A stretch of DNA of 6,119 bases, taken from Bacteroidota bacterium (GTDB lineage: Bacteria; Bacteroidota; Bacteroidia; Chitinophagales; Chitinophagaceae). The position numbers and the translations under genes are program-made. Shown one piece after another: positions 1-5,856 of this stretch. Numbering within the stretch: the first letter of the stretch is position 1; each line of letters begins with the position of its first letter. Under the pieces are notes generated by a model. The model ran no database searches and was not told the DNA's origin. It worked only from the letters and a program-made list of their open reading frames with translations. Where the stretch lies: contig JAEYVW010000016.1 of NCBI GenBank assembly GCA_023429365.1, forward strand, positions 1-6,119. Direction: 5' to 3'.

Positions 1-1192
1 TATGATGACCTAGTCCGTGGGGGTAGTATTTGCGGGCCTGTGATCTTTCTTTGATGATACCCAGTTTCATCAGCCCGTCTGTGATAACATTTCGCGCCGC
101 ATCCTCGGCATCTCTCCATTGCGAACCTTGTTTAAGTGTTTTGAACGCGGCTTCCTGCGCATCATATACCAATTGGTAGATGATCCTTTCTTCGGGTGAA
201 AATTTTCCATTGGCCGGGATGGTCCTGGTAACATCGGCCGTATAACCGTGATACTCGGCGCCCACATCCATTAGGAGTAAAGTATTGCCAACCCGGGTCT
301 TTGTATTTTCCATATAGTGAAGTACGCAGCCGTTTTCTCCAGCGCCGATGATCGAACCATAACCCACGCCCTCGGCGCCATATTTCTTATGTACATATTC
401 ATGTAGTCCCTGAATTTCCAGTTCGCTCATATCTGGACGAACGACCTTCATAACTTCATTTTGTCCCTGGCAGGATATCTCAACAGCTTTACGGATCAGG
501 TCCATTTCCTCCGGTGTTTTTATTTCGCGGAGAGAAGCAGTAAGCTGCAGATAGGATCTGCTATCGAATTTTTTGTCTTTAGCTTTTTCACCATCGAGAC
601 CGGCTTTGCGTCTGAAATGCTGAAGCAGATCGAAAAGATCAGCTTTATCGTAACGGTTATCCGAAACGTCATCGGGTAATCCTTCAAAAAGTATTTTATC
701 AAACTTTGAAAAATCTATCGGGAAATCGGCAAATGCTTCGCCATTATATACCGTTTTGAAACCCAGCTTTTCCCTGGCACCGTCTGTACCGAGCCTGCGG
801 CCATTCCATTGCTCAGCCATTGGATTTCGTTTTTGCACAAAGAGGACTTCATTAAACTTATTTCCATCAGCATCCATCTGGTCTTCCTTAAAGATGAGCA
901 GCATTGAATGGGGCTCTTTGTAGCCGCTGAAATAATACATGTCGGGGTTCTGGTGGAAAAAATAGTCCACGTCGTTGGAAAAATTACGCACGGGATAAGA
1001 AAATACCACGGCTACGGAATTAGCTGGCATCCCCGCCCGCAGAGCCTCACGACGTCCTGCATGAAAATCCTTTCCGAGATAATCCTTAGGCAGATCATCA
1101 CCCCGCACAGGAGAGGGCTGGGCCTGGCAAAGAGAAGTTAACAACAGGGCAATGACGACAAGATTTGTCTTTGCGAAGAATGGTGTGGACAT
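1..1192 (-). CDS. pepP: Secreted Xaa-Pro aminopeptidase (aminopeptidase P, M24 family), C-terminus cut by window edge
   Basis: This enzyme removes an N-terminal residue that precedes proline, using a two-metal centre of the pita-bread fold. I read 397 residues from ATG at 1192 with no stop before the left edge. Residues 1-24 form a signal peptide (hydrophobic 11-21, cleavage likely after CQA), so it should act in the periplasm or envelope. An AMP_N domain follows (about 35-190, including the stretch NPDMYYFSGYKEPHS). The catalytic domain shows GENGCVLHY (His292), MDVGAE (Asp309), TADVTR (Asp320) and HGLGHH (His392, His396). The spacing of 11 between the two Asp ligands matches E. coli PepP. 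The two C-terminal Glu ligands lie outside the window. An in-frame TAG seven codons upstream fixes the start. No Shine-Dalgarno is visible because a terminator-like hairpin ends 5 bases before the ATG. The family is certain; the exact substrate is not. Confidence 0.95.
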   Translation of the reverse strand, partial: MSTPFFAKTNLVVIALLLTSLCQAQPSPVRGDDLPKDYLGKDFHAGRREALRAGMPANSVAVVFSYPVRNFSNDVDYFFHQNPDMYYFSGYKEPHSMLLIFKEDQMDADGNKFNEVLFVQKRNPMAEQWNGRRLGTDGAREKLGFKTVYNGEAFADFPIDFSKFDKILFEGLPDDVSDNRYDKADLFDLLQHFRRKAGLDGEKAKDKKFDSRSYLQLTASLREIKTPEEMDLIRKAVEISCQGQNEVMKVVRPDMSELEIQGLHEYVHKKYGAEGVGYGSIIGAGENGCVLHYMENTKTRVGNTLLLMDVGAEYHGYTADVTRTIPANGKFSPEERIIYQLVYDAQEAAFKTLKQGSQWRDAEDAARNVITDGLMKLGIIKERSQARKYYPHGLGHH

Positions 1193-1239
1193 AAAAACGG
1201 TGATTGGTATGGACTAAATATAAACCATACCAATCACCG
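1193..1239 (-). terminator. Intrinsic terminator with perfect 15-bp stem, after the 87-residue gene
   Basis: Positions 1198-1212 and 1225-1239 are a perfect 15-bp inverted repeat (arms CGGTGATTGGTATGG and its complement) around a 12-base AT-rich loop. Read on the minus strand the stem is followed by five T residues (1197-1193), the arrangement of a Rho-independent terminator. It lies 27 bases after the stop of the 87-residue gene. The T run is directly followed by the pepP start codon at 1192, so the element also occupies the pepP leader. Confidence 0.8.
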
Positions 1240-1266
1240 GGCATAATAAAATACATGAATGGTTAC

Positions 1267-1530
1267 CTAGTCGTCGTCTTCTTCATAATAGGCATCTTCG
1301 CTGCTGTAATGCTCTTCCCATTGCTTTACGGCCTCATCACTCAGGCATTCAATAATATCAAACAATTCATCCTTTTTCAGCTTCCATTCCGTGAGTGTGG
1401 GATCTTCAAACCTTTGGACAAAAATGCAATGATCAGTTTCGACTGCTACTTTGATAAGTACGATAGGCGAATCCGCTTTTTCCTTCACCAGGTAATAACA
1501 TCCATTTTCTAATAAGTCGTAAGTGTACAT
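1267..1530 (-). CDS. Small acidic hypothetical protein, 87 residues
   Basis: I do not recognise a named family. The protein has no signal peptide or membrane segment and should be cytosolic. Residues 11-40 alternate in a beta-strand-like pattern (CYYLVKEKADSPIVLIKVAV), and residues 45-70 look helical and charged (TEWKLKKDELFDIIECL). The tail from about residue 71 is strongly acidic and ends in EEDDD. It has three Cys residues (11, 35, 61) in no recognisable metal motif. The ATG at 1530 is preceded by GGGAGG four bases away (1535-1540), an unusually good ribosome binding site for this group, which supports both the gene and its start. It has its own terminator downstream and appears to be a single-gene unit. 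The antisense frame over 1204-1512 is a shadow. Coding confidence is good; function is unknown. Confidence 0.8.
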   Translation of the reverse strand: MYTYDLLENGCYYLVKEKADSPIVLIKVAVETDHCIFVQRFEDPTLTEWKLKKDELFDIIECLSDEAVKQWEEHYSSEDAYYEEDDD

Positions 1531-1890
1531 ACCGCCTCCCTTTTATTTTTTCAATAATAATGTTCTTACAAATCGTCTCGCCAGGGGTTAGTACCGGTTC
1601 AACATGTAATCTTGCTCTTGCAGTTGGATATGGGGGAATTTAGAGTGGGTCAGCAGGTTGAAACAAAATTAAGGATTTGGCGGCGGGGGAGATTGAAAAT
1701 ATGACGGGCGAATTAAAATAATTTTATAAAATTGATTAAACGCTGATTGTCAACTAAATACTGTTTTTTATTAAAATTTAATTGCAATAAAATTTAAAAG
1801 ATTAGTTTACAGTGCCTTGCGCCGTAAGTCTTGATTTTAGGCATGAATAATCGATGAAACGAAGAGTAGAAAATTCTAATATATTCCCCT
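1531..1890. other. AT-rich intergenic spacer without a gene
   Basis: I find no convincing coding frame in this spacer. On the minus strand there is a match to the Bacteroidota -7 element TAnnTTTG (TAATTTTG, 1671-1664), which could start the 87-residue gene with a leader of about 125 bases, but I see no TTG at the -33 distance. Positions 1711-1800 are very AT-rich and contain the 10-base word TAAAATTTAA twice (1772-1781 and 1788-1797). A minus-strand TTGACA (1753-1748) is also present. Positions 1531-1540 hold the ribosome binding site of the 87-residue gene. Confidence 0.5.
1664..1671 (-). promoter_or_regulatory. Possible -7 promoter element of the 87-residue gene
   Basis: The minus-strand word TAATTTTG matches the TAnnTTTG -7 consensus of Bacteroidota at every fixed position. 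It lies 134 bases upstream of the ATG at 1530. No clear -33 TTG is present at the expected spacing, so this is only a candidate. Confidence 0.3.
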
Positions 1891-1934
1891 CAAAATAAAA
1901 AACCGCCCTGCCATATCGCGATACAGCAGGGCGG
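1891..1934 (-). terminator. Strong intrinsic terminator after the CxxxC peptide gene
   Basis: A GC-rich 9-bp stem (1903-1911 with 1926-1934, arms CCGCCCTGC / GCAGGGCGG) encloses the self-complementary TATCGCGATA (1914-1923), so the hairpin can extend further after a small internal mismatch. On the minus strand it is followed by TTTTTTATTTT (1902-1892). It begins 4 bases after the stop codon of the 52-residue gene, so it very likely ends that transcript. Confidence 0.88.
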
Positions 1935-1938
1935 GGCG

Positions 1939-2097
1939 TCAACCAAACAGGCATCTTTTCTTACACTCTTTCTTCATTTCCTTCTTTTCCTGTTTCTTCT
2001 CAATCGCCTGTTTGCGGTTGTCGCGGTCCTGCAGGCTGGCGTAAGCGATCGCGCCAATGCTGCTGGCCAATACAAGGGCTACAATTGTTTTTTTCAT
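1939..2097 (-). CDS. Small Lys-rich secreted or membrane-anchored peptide with C-terminal CxxxC, 52 residues
   Basis: This short gene is supported by its features rather than by a known family. The ATG at 2097 opens with MKKTIVALVLASSIGAIAYA, a textbook signal peptide: Lys-Lys, a hydrophobic core at residues 5-18, and possible cleavage after AYA (residue 20). The mature part (21-52) is highly charged, with repeated Lys/Glu (KKQEKKEMKKE), and ends with C45-KKR-C49-LFG. It could be exported as a free peptide of about 32 residues or remain anchored by its N-terminal segment. It sits 69 bases after the RDD gene on the same strand and is closed by a strong terminator 4 bases after its stop, which argues that it is real. 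The leader contains TAACTTTTG (2123-2115), close to a -7 element but with one extra spacer base, so its own promoter is possible. Function is unknown. Confidence 0.72.
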   Translation of the reverse strand: MKKTIVALVLASSIGAIAYASLQDRDNRKQAIEKKQEKKEMKKECKKRCLFG

Positions 2098-2145
2098 AGC
2101 CTAAAATTTAGAGACAAAAGTTACGACTATTTTATCGCTTGGCTG

Positions 2146-2167
2146 GCGACAGGAAAATCCTGTACGC
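2146..2167 (-). other. Short hairpin touching the RDD stop codon
   Basis: ACAGGA (2149-2154) and TCCTGT (2158-2163) form a 6-bp stem with a 3-base loop, extendable by GCG/CGC with one bulge. It touches the RDD stop codon. No T run follows on either strand, so it does not look like a full terminator. It may be an mRNA stability or partial-termination element between the RDD and peptide genes. Confidence 0.3.
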
Positions 2168-2973
2168 TATTTTACCGACAGGTAATTATAGTCTTTAAGC
2201 AGGGTGTCGAGGAATTCAAACGGATTCATATCGGACGCGATCCCAAGATGCGTCCTGATCTTGTCACAGGCAGCTACGGCCATTTCCATATCGCCTTTTT
2301 TCCTTGCCGTCTCAAGTATGCTTTTGATGGCATTGATATCGCGGTCGCTCAGCTTCATGATCTGCGGAAAGGCGGGCGTATAACTGTCATCCACCTCCTG
2401 GAACACGGTTTCTTCAATGCTGGACTGCTTATTAGTCCTGATCAGTATCGTATGCGCGAGGATATCCCCAATGCGCTGTCCTTTTTTTGATGATACCACG
2501 AGAACGATCTCCGTTATAAAAAAAAGTATGACCGAAAGAATGATAAACACCGATTCCGGGCCCTGGAAATTACCCTGCAGGCCTATGGTAAACAACAACA
2601 GGAACCAAATGTCACGCAATAACCAGCGGATCAGGAACTGGCTAACACTGGCGCGGCCACCATTTTCATTTACCACCCTCAATGACATGATCTTTTTCCC
2701 GATACTTTGCCCATTCATGGTGATCTCCAACACCACATGATACAATAGTAGAGGCAAAAGCAGCACGATGAGTAAAGCCTGTAAATTGTAGAGTGTATCA
2801 TTGTCAAAAAAATTTGACTCACGTACAATTGAAGAATAAAATGCGATGGCGATCCGCAAATAAAAATAGAGGATAAGAATATCGATCAGCAATGCGATCA
2901 GTCGCCTGTAAAACTCAGGCACTTCAAATTCTACATCCAGGTTAAAAGATGTGGGTACTTTTATGACAGCCAT
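2167..2973 (-). CDS. RDD-family integral membrane protein with C-terminal cytosolic segment
   Basis: The RDD fold is recognisable from FYRRLIALLIDILIL (Arg24, Asp31), the conserved loop NGQSIGKKIMSLRVV (about 87-101) and GQRIGDILAHTILI (Asp170, about 165-178). Four hydrophobic segments lie near 23-47, 62-84, 113-133 and 140-161, so it is an inner-membrane protein. RDD proteins have mostly unknown roles; some have been linked to ion transport, which the sequence alone cannot show here. Residues 180-268 form an extra soluble region, largely helical and charged (LSDRDINAIKSILETARKKG), longer than a minimal RDD protein. The start ATG at 2973 is preceded by AGAGAGG with no spacing, which is unusually close, but the next in-frame ATG is at residue 86 and would remove the first membrane segments. 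The gene follows the DDLVH-repeat gene by 26 bases, so co-transcription is likely. Confidence 0.9.
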   Translation of the reverse strand: MAVIKVPTSFNLDVEFEVPEFYRRLIALLIDILILYFYLRIAIAFYSSIVRESNFFDNDTLYNLQALLIVLLLPLLLYHVVLEITMNGQSIGKKIMSLRVVNENGGRASVSQFLIRWLLRDIWFLLLFTIGLQGNFQGPESVFIILSVILFFITEIVLVVSSKKGQRIGDILAHTILIRTNKQSSIEETVFQEVDDSYTPAFPQIMKLSDRDINAIKSILETARKKGDMEMAVAACDKIRTHLGIASDMNPFEFLDTLLKDYNYLSVK

Positions 2974-2999
2974 CCTCTCTTGAATATTTTATACTTTGA

Positions 3000-3239
3000 T
3001 TAATGCTGGTCAGGATCGATTTCATCAGTGTCGTGTACCAGGTCATCCGGATCAGCAAGGGATTCATCTACATTACCCGTCACTTTCTTTACCGGCTGAT
3101 GTACCAAATCATCAGGATCAGCTTCACCGAGTTCTTTCGGTATCTCTTCCTGTGTTGAATGCACCAGGTCATCGATATCTTTTTCAACACGAGCTTTTGG
3201 AGGTTTGCCAGATGGGTTTGATGAAGTTTTTCTTTTCAT
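3000..3239 (-). CDS. Small acidic protein with three DDLVH repeats, 79 residues
   Basis: I do not recognise a family. The protein is hydrophilic, with no membrane segment or signal peptide. It has a basic start (MKRKTSSNPSGKPPKARVEK) and an acidic remainder, and is probably disordered. The motif D[IP]DDLVH occurs three times, at residues 21-27, 41-47 and 63-69, separated by 13 and 15 residues; the C-terminal DPDQH may be a decayed fourth copy. The three copies use different synonymous codons for the same residues, which suggests selection on the peptide rather than a fresh DNA duplication. I chose ATG at 3239 over an in-frame TTG at 3248 because ATG is the stronger start and three extra residues add nothing. 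It precedes the RDD gene by 26 bases and diverges from the thiolase gene. A short linear binding motif in tandem is my best guess; function is unknown. Confidence 0.75.
   Translation of the reverse strand: MKRKTSSNPSGKPPKARVEKDIDDLVHSTQEEIPKELGEADPDDLVHQPVKKVTGNVDESLADPDDLVHDTDEIDPDQH
3033..3179 (-). repeat. Three protein-level D[IP]DDLVH repeats
   Basis: The copies lie at 3159-3179 (DIDDLVH), 3099-3119 (DPDDLVH) and 3033-3053 (DPDDLVH), with starts 60 and 66 bases apart, i.e. 20 and 22 residues. DNA between copies differs at synonymous positions (for example GAC CTG GTG CAT, GAT TTG GTA CAT, GAC CTG GTA CAC). The linkers are not conserved. Confidence 0.85.
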
Positions 3240-3304
3240 AACAATCAATTTAATTTCCAGGAGTATTCCGAATCAGGACTAAATTATCGAAAGTTTTACA
3301 ATAC

Positions 3305-3322
3305 TAACAATTGTTATCTTTG
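3305..3322 (+). promoter_or_regulatory. Thiolase promoter -7 element with overlapping palindrome
   Basis: TATCTTTG at 3315-3322 matches the Bacteroidota -7 consensus TAnnTTTG exactly and lies 29 bases upstream of the thiolase ATG, giving a short leader. A perfect 12-bp palindrome, TAACAATTGTTA (3305-3316), overlaps its first two bases and could be an operator. Upstream, TTTACA (3295-3300) is a weak -33 candidate with atypical spacing. The 112-base divergent region 3240-3351 must also hold the promoter of the minus-strand DDLVH gene, for which I see only the imperfect word TAATTTAG. Confidence 0.5.
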
Positions 3323-3351
3323 TTGCTCATTTTCAAACCCTGACAAATATT

Positions 3352-4545
3352 ATGAAGGAAGTGTTTATTGTTTCTGCAGTCCGTACTCCTATCGGAAGTT
3401 TTGGTGGTGCGTTAAAAGATATTCCTGCTCCTAAACTCGGTGCTGCAGCCATTAAAGGCGCCCTTGAAAAAGCGGGAATTAGCCCGGATGCTGCACCCGG
3501 ATCAGGTGTACAGGATGTCATCATGGGATGCGTAATACAAGCCAACTTAGGCCAGGCACCCGCACGACAGGCGGCGAAATTTGCTGGTCTGCCCAATGAA
3601 GTGAATTGCACGACGGTAAACAAAGTATGCGCCAGCGGAATGAAAGCCATCTCAATGGCAGCACAAAGCATCGCGCTCGGCGACGCTGATATCGTTGTTG
3701 CCGGGGGCATGGAAAGCATGAGCGGTGTTCCGTTTTATGTTGAATCAATGCGTTGGGGTAATAAATATGGTCACTCTTCCATCATTGACGGTCTTGCGAA
3801 AGACGGACTTACCGATGTGTACGATGGTAAAGCCATGGGTAATGCCGCGGAGCTTTGCGCTGCGGAATGCGGGATCAGTCGCGAGGACCAGGATAAATTC
3901 GCTATTGCCAGTTATGAGCGTTCACAGGCAGCATGGGAAAAAGGGTATTTCAAAGATGAAGTCATACCTGTTGAAATCCCCCAACGAAAAGGTGACCCTG
4001 TATTGTTTGCCAAAGACGAGGAACCCTTTAACGTAAAGTTTGAAAAAATCCCTACACTCAATCCCGCTTTTATAAAAAATGGCACGGTTACAGCAGCCAA
4101 TGCCAGCACGATGAACGATGGCGCTGCTGCACTGGTCTTAGTAAGCAAAGAAAAACTTGATAAACTGGGACTAAAACCTATTGGCAGGATAGTTTCCTAT
4201 GCCGACGCGGAACAGGCTCCGGAATGGTTTACAACCACGCCGTCGCTGGCCGTTCCCAAAGCCGTTGCAAAAGCTGGCCTGAAAATGGAAGATATCAGCT
4301 ACTGGGAATTGAACGAAGCCTTCGCAGTTGTAGGGATTGAAAATACAAAACGTATGAAACTCGATCCTGCCCGCGTAAACGTACACGGCGGAGCCGTTTC
4401 AATTGGTCACCCCCTGGGTGCCAGTGGCGCAAGGATCATCGTTACCCTGCTTAATGTATTGAAGCAAAACAATGCCCGGTATGGCGCCGCAGGGATCTGC
4501 AACGGCGGAGGTGGCGCCAGCGCCATGGTAATTGAAAGTCTTTAA
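3352..4545 (+). CDS. Acetyl-CoA C-acetyltransferase (thiolase, ACAT/AtoB type)
   Basis: The enzyme reversibly condenses two acetyl-CoA to acetoacetyl-CoA, or cleaves the product. It is cytosolic and usually a tetramer. At 397 residues it has the normal family length. All thiolase signatures are visible: N-terminal FIVSAVRTPIGSFGG, the nucleophile loop KVCASGMKA (Cys93), AGGMESMS, NEAF (Asn321), GGAVSIGHPLGASGAR (His353) and GICNGGGGASAM (Cys383). The C-terminal ICNGGGGASAM string resembles mitochondrial ACAT1 more than the E. coli AtoB/FadA form, so acetoacetyl-CoA is a better guess than long-chain 3-ketoacyl-CoA. The ATG at 3352 follows an AT-rich leader without Shine-Dalgarno and a good -7 element. 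No 3-hydroxyacyl-CoA dehydrogenase, hydratase or CoA-transferase partner is in the window, so synthesis versus degradation cannot be decided. An exported lipocalin-like gene follows 17 bases later. Confidence 0.95.
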   Translation: MKEVFIVSAVRTPIGSFGGALKDIPAPKLGAAAIKGALEKAGISPDAAPGSGVQDVIMGCVIQANLGQAPARQAAKFAGLPNEVNCTTVNKVCASGMKAISMAAQSIALGDADIVVAGGMESMSGVPFYVESMRWGNKYGHSSIIDGLAKDGLTDVYDGKAMGNAAELCAAECGISREDQDKFAIASYERSQAAWEKGYFKDEVIPVEIPQRKGDPVLFAKDEEPFNVKFEKIPTLNPAFIKNGTVTAANASTMNDGAAALVLVSKEKLDKLGLKPIGRIVSYADAEQAPEWFTTTPSLAVPKAVAKAGLKMEDISYWELNEAFAVVGIENTKRMKLDPARVNVHGGAVSIGHPLGASGARIIVTLLNVLKQNNARYGAAGICNGGGGASAMVIESL

Positions 4546-4562
4546 GTAAAAAATTGCTTGTT

Positions 4563-5285
4563 ATGAAAAACAGATTGAATATAACGGCCGTTATCATTGG
4601 CTTATTTGTCGTATTGAACAGCTTTATGCATTTCACCCAACAAGACACATTAAAAGGAGCCTGGCACCTGCAAACAGGTTCTATGGAACAGGTGTTGGTC
4701 TTCCAGGATGGTTACTTTACGCACTCGGTTTTTGATGTAGAAAATAAAAAATTTGTCAGCAGTTATGGTGGTGTATACAAACCTGGCACGATCACCCTTG
4801 AATTAAAAACAGAATTTGATACCCGTAGCGCTGATAATGTAGGTACCACAAAAACCGTGGCCTATAGTGTAAAAGAAAAAGCTCTAAATACTGATATTAC
4901 CGGGATGCAGCAGCCATGGACCAGGCTCGACGAAGGCGACAAAAACCTCGCGGGAGTATGGCGCATTACGGGTCGGATGGTTGATGGGAAAATGAACCAG
5001 ATGCAAAGAGGTGATCGTAAGACTTTAAAAATACTTTCATCTACCCGCTTCCAATGGATGGCCATCAACCCGGCTACCAAAGAATTTTTCGGTACAGGCG
5101 GTGGCACTTATACTTTCGAAAATGGAAAGTATACCGAGAATATCGAATTCTTCTCTCGCGATAGTACCCGTGTTGGCGCTTCCCTGAGTTTTGATGGCTC
5201 TGTAACTGGTGATGTCTGGAACCATTCCGGCAAAAGCTCCAAAGGTGACCCGCTGAATGAATTGTGGACAAAGGAAAAATATTAA
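4563..5285 (+). CDS. Exported lipocalin-like protein with two related halves
   Basis: Residues 5-24 (LNITAVIIGLFVVLNSFMHF) form a signal peptide or N-terminal anchor, so the 240-residue product should face the periplasm. The rest looks like two consecutive lipocalin-like beta-barrel units. The first (about 30-123) begins LKGAWHL and contains VFQDGYFTHSVFDVENKKF then GGVY. The second (about 129-238) begins LAGVWRI and contains ILSSTRFQWMAINPATKEF then GGTY. The matching order of G-x-W, aromatic, Asn/Lys-Phe and GG-x-Y suggests internal duplication. The second half resembles the DUF4488-type domains of Bacteroidota, from memory and with low certainty. ATG at 4563 is preferred over an upstream in-frame TTG at 4554. 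The gene starts 17 bases after the thiolase stop with no terminator between, so it is probably co-transcribed. Binding of a small hydrophobic ligand would be typical of the fold, but no ligand can be inferred. Confidence 0.8.
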   Translation: MKNRLNITAVIIGLFVVLNSFMHFTQQDTLKGAWHLQTGSMEQVLVFQDGYFTHSVFDVENKKFVSSYGGVYKPGTITLELKTEFDTRSADNVGTTKTVAYSVKEKALNTDITGMQQPWTRLDEGDKNLAGVWRITGRMVDGKMNQMQRGDRKTLKILSSTRFQWMAINPATKEFFGTGGGTYTFENGKYTENIEFFSRDSTRVGASLSFDGSVTGDVWNHSGKSSKGDPLNELWTKEKY

Positions 5286-5343
5286 GGACTGCTCATTAGT
5301 GTGTACCTCAAAATTCAATTTTATAAGTGCTTAGTATAATCAG

Positions 5344-5856
5344 ATGATCACAATTCGGGAAGCCACCAGGGACGATGCTGCACTGGTCGCCGACATGAGT
5401 CGGGAAACTTTTTATGACACTTTCGCCGCGTCCAATACAAAAGAAAATATGGACAAGTTCCTGAATGAGCAGTTTACACGCGAATTGCTAATGCGGGAAG
5501 TTGGCGCAGAAAGGAATATTTTCATGCTGGCTTATGACGATCAAACCCCGGTAGGTTATGTGAGACTGCGTGAAAACAATAATCCACCAGAACTAGGTAC
5601 CGACAGGTCGATTGAGATCGCGAGGATCTACGTTGTAAAAAATTACATGGGTAAGGGCATCGGCAAAATGCTGATGCAGCGCAGTCTCGAAATTGCCCGG
5701 GAAAAAAATCACGATACCGTTTGGTTGGGCGTATGGGAACACAATCAACGTGCGATAGATTTTTATACCGCCTGGGGCTTTGAAAAGTTTTCCGAACACG
5801 ATTTTATCCTGGGAGATGATGTACAAAAAGACTGGCTGATGAAAAAGACGATTTAA
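5344..5856 (+). CDS. paiA: GNAT-family N-acetyltransferase, PaiA-like (probable spermidine/spermine acetyltransferase)
   Basis: This cytosolic enzyme transfers acetyl from acetyl-CoA to an amine. At 170 residues it has normal single-domain GNAT length. Motif A is clear: IEIARIYVVKNYMGKGIGKM, with the CoA pyrophosphate loop G103-K-G-I-G107. Motif B follows as WLGVWEHNQRAIDFYTAWGF, with Tyr140 at the usual general-acid position. Several stretches resemble Bacillus subtilis PaiA as I remember it: ETFYDTF near residue 21, ENM near 34, WLGVWE, and the ending GDDVQKDWLMKKT. That makes polyamine acetylation the best guess, although GNAT substrates are hard to assign. The ATG at 5344 has no Shine-Dalgarno. 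It lies 58 bases after the lipocalin-like gene, so it may be the third gene of the thiolase unit or have its own promoter. No convincing terminator follows. Confidence 0.88.
   Translation: MITIREATRDDAALVADMSRETFYDTFAASNTKENMDKFLNEQFTRELLMREVGAERNIFMLAYDDQTPVGYVRLRENNNPPELGTDRSIEIARIYVVKNYMGKGIGKMLMQRSLEIAREKNHDTVWLGVWEHNQRAIDFYTAWGFEKFSEHDFILGDDVQKDWLMKKTI

Noticed and set aside
199..213. 15-base word AAAATTTTCCATTGG shared with 6094-6108
   Set aside because: In pepP it encodes the ordinary NGKF stretch of the family. A single 15-base match without flanking similarity is most likely chance, although both copies would read NGKF on the minus strand.
1204..1512. Plus-strand frame of 102 residues
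   Set aside because: It is antisense to the 87-residue gene, which has a strong ribosome binding site and its own terminator. The plus frame starts inside the hairpin and has no supporting signals.
1748..1753. Minus-strand TTGACA as a -35 box with TATAAA about 19 bases on
   Set aside because: It resembles an E. coli sigma-70 promoter, but the spacing is long and the organism most likely uses the TTG / TAnnTTTG type.
2417..2740. Plus-strand frame of 107 residues
   Set aside because: It is antisense to the membrane-spanning part of the RDD gene, with no family resemblance of its own.
3033..3179. DDLVH repeats as a ribosomally made peptide natural product precursor
   Set aside because: No modifying enzyme, leader-peptide protease or exporter is visible in the window, and the repeats lack Ser/Thr/Cys cores typical of most such precursors.
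3333..3719. Minus-strand frame of 128 residues
   Set aside because: It is a shadow of the thiolase N-terminal half, whose catalytic motifs establish the plus-strand frame beyond doubt.
5335..5340. TATAAT just upstream of the GNAT start
   Set aside because: It lies only 3 bases before the ATG and has no partner element. Bacteroidota promoters do not use this consensus, so it is probably chance.
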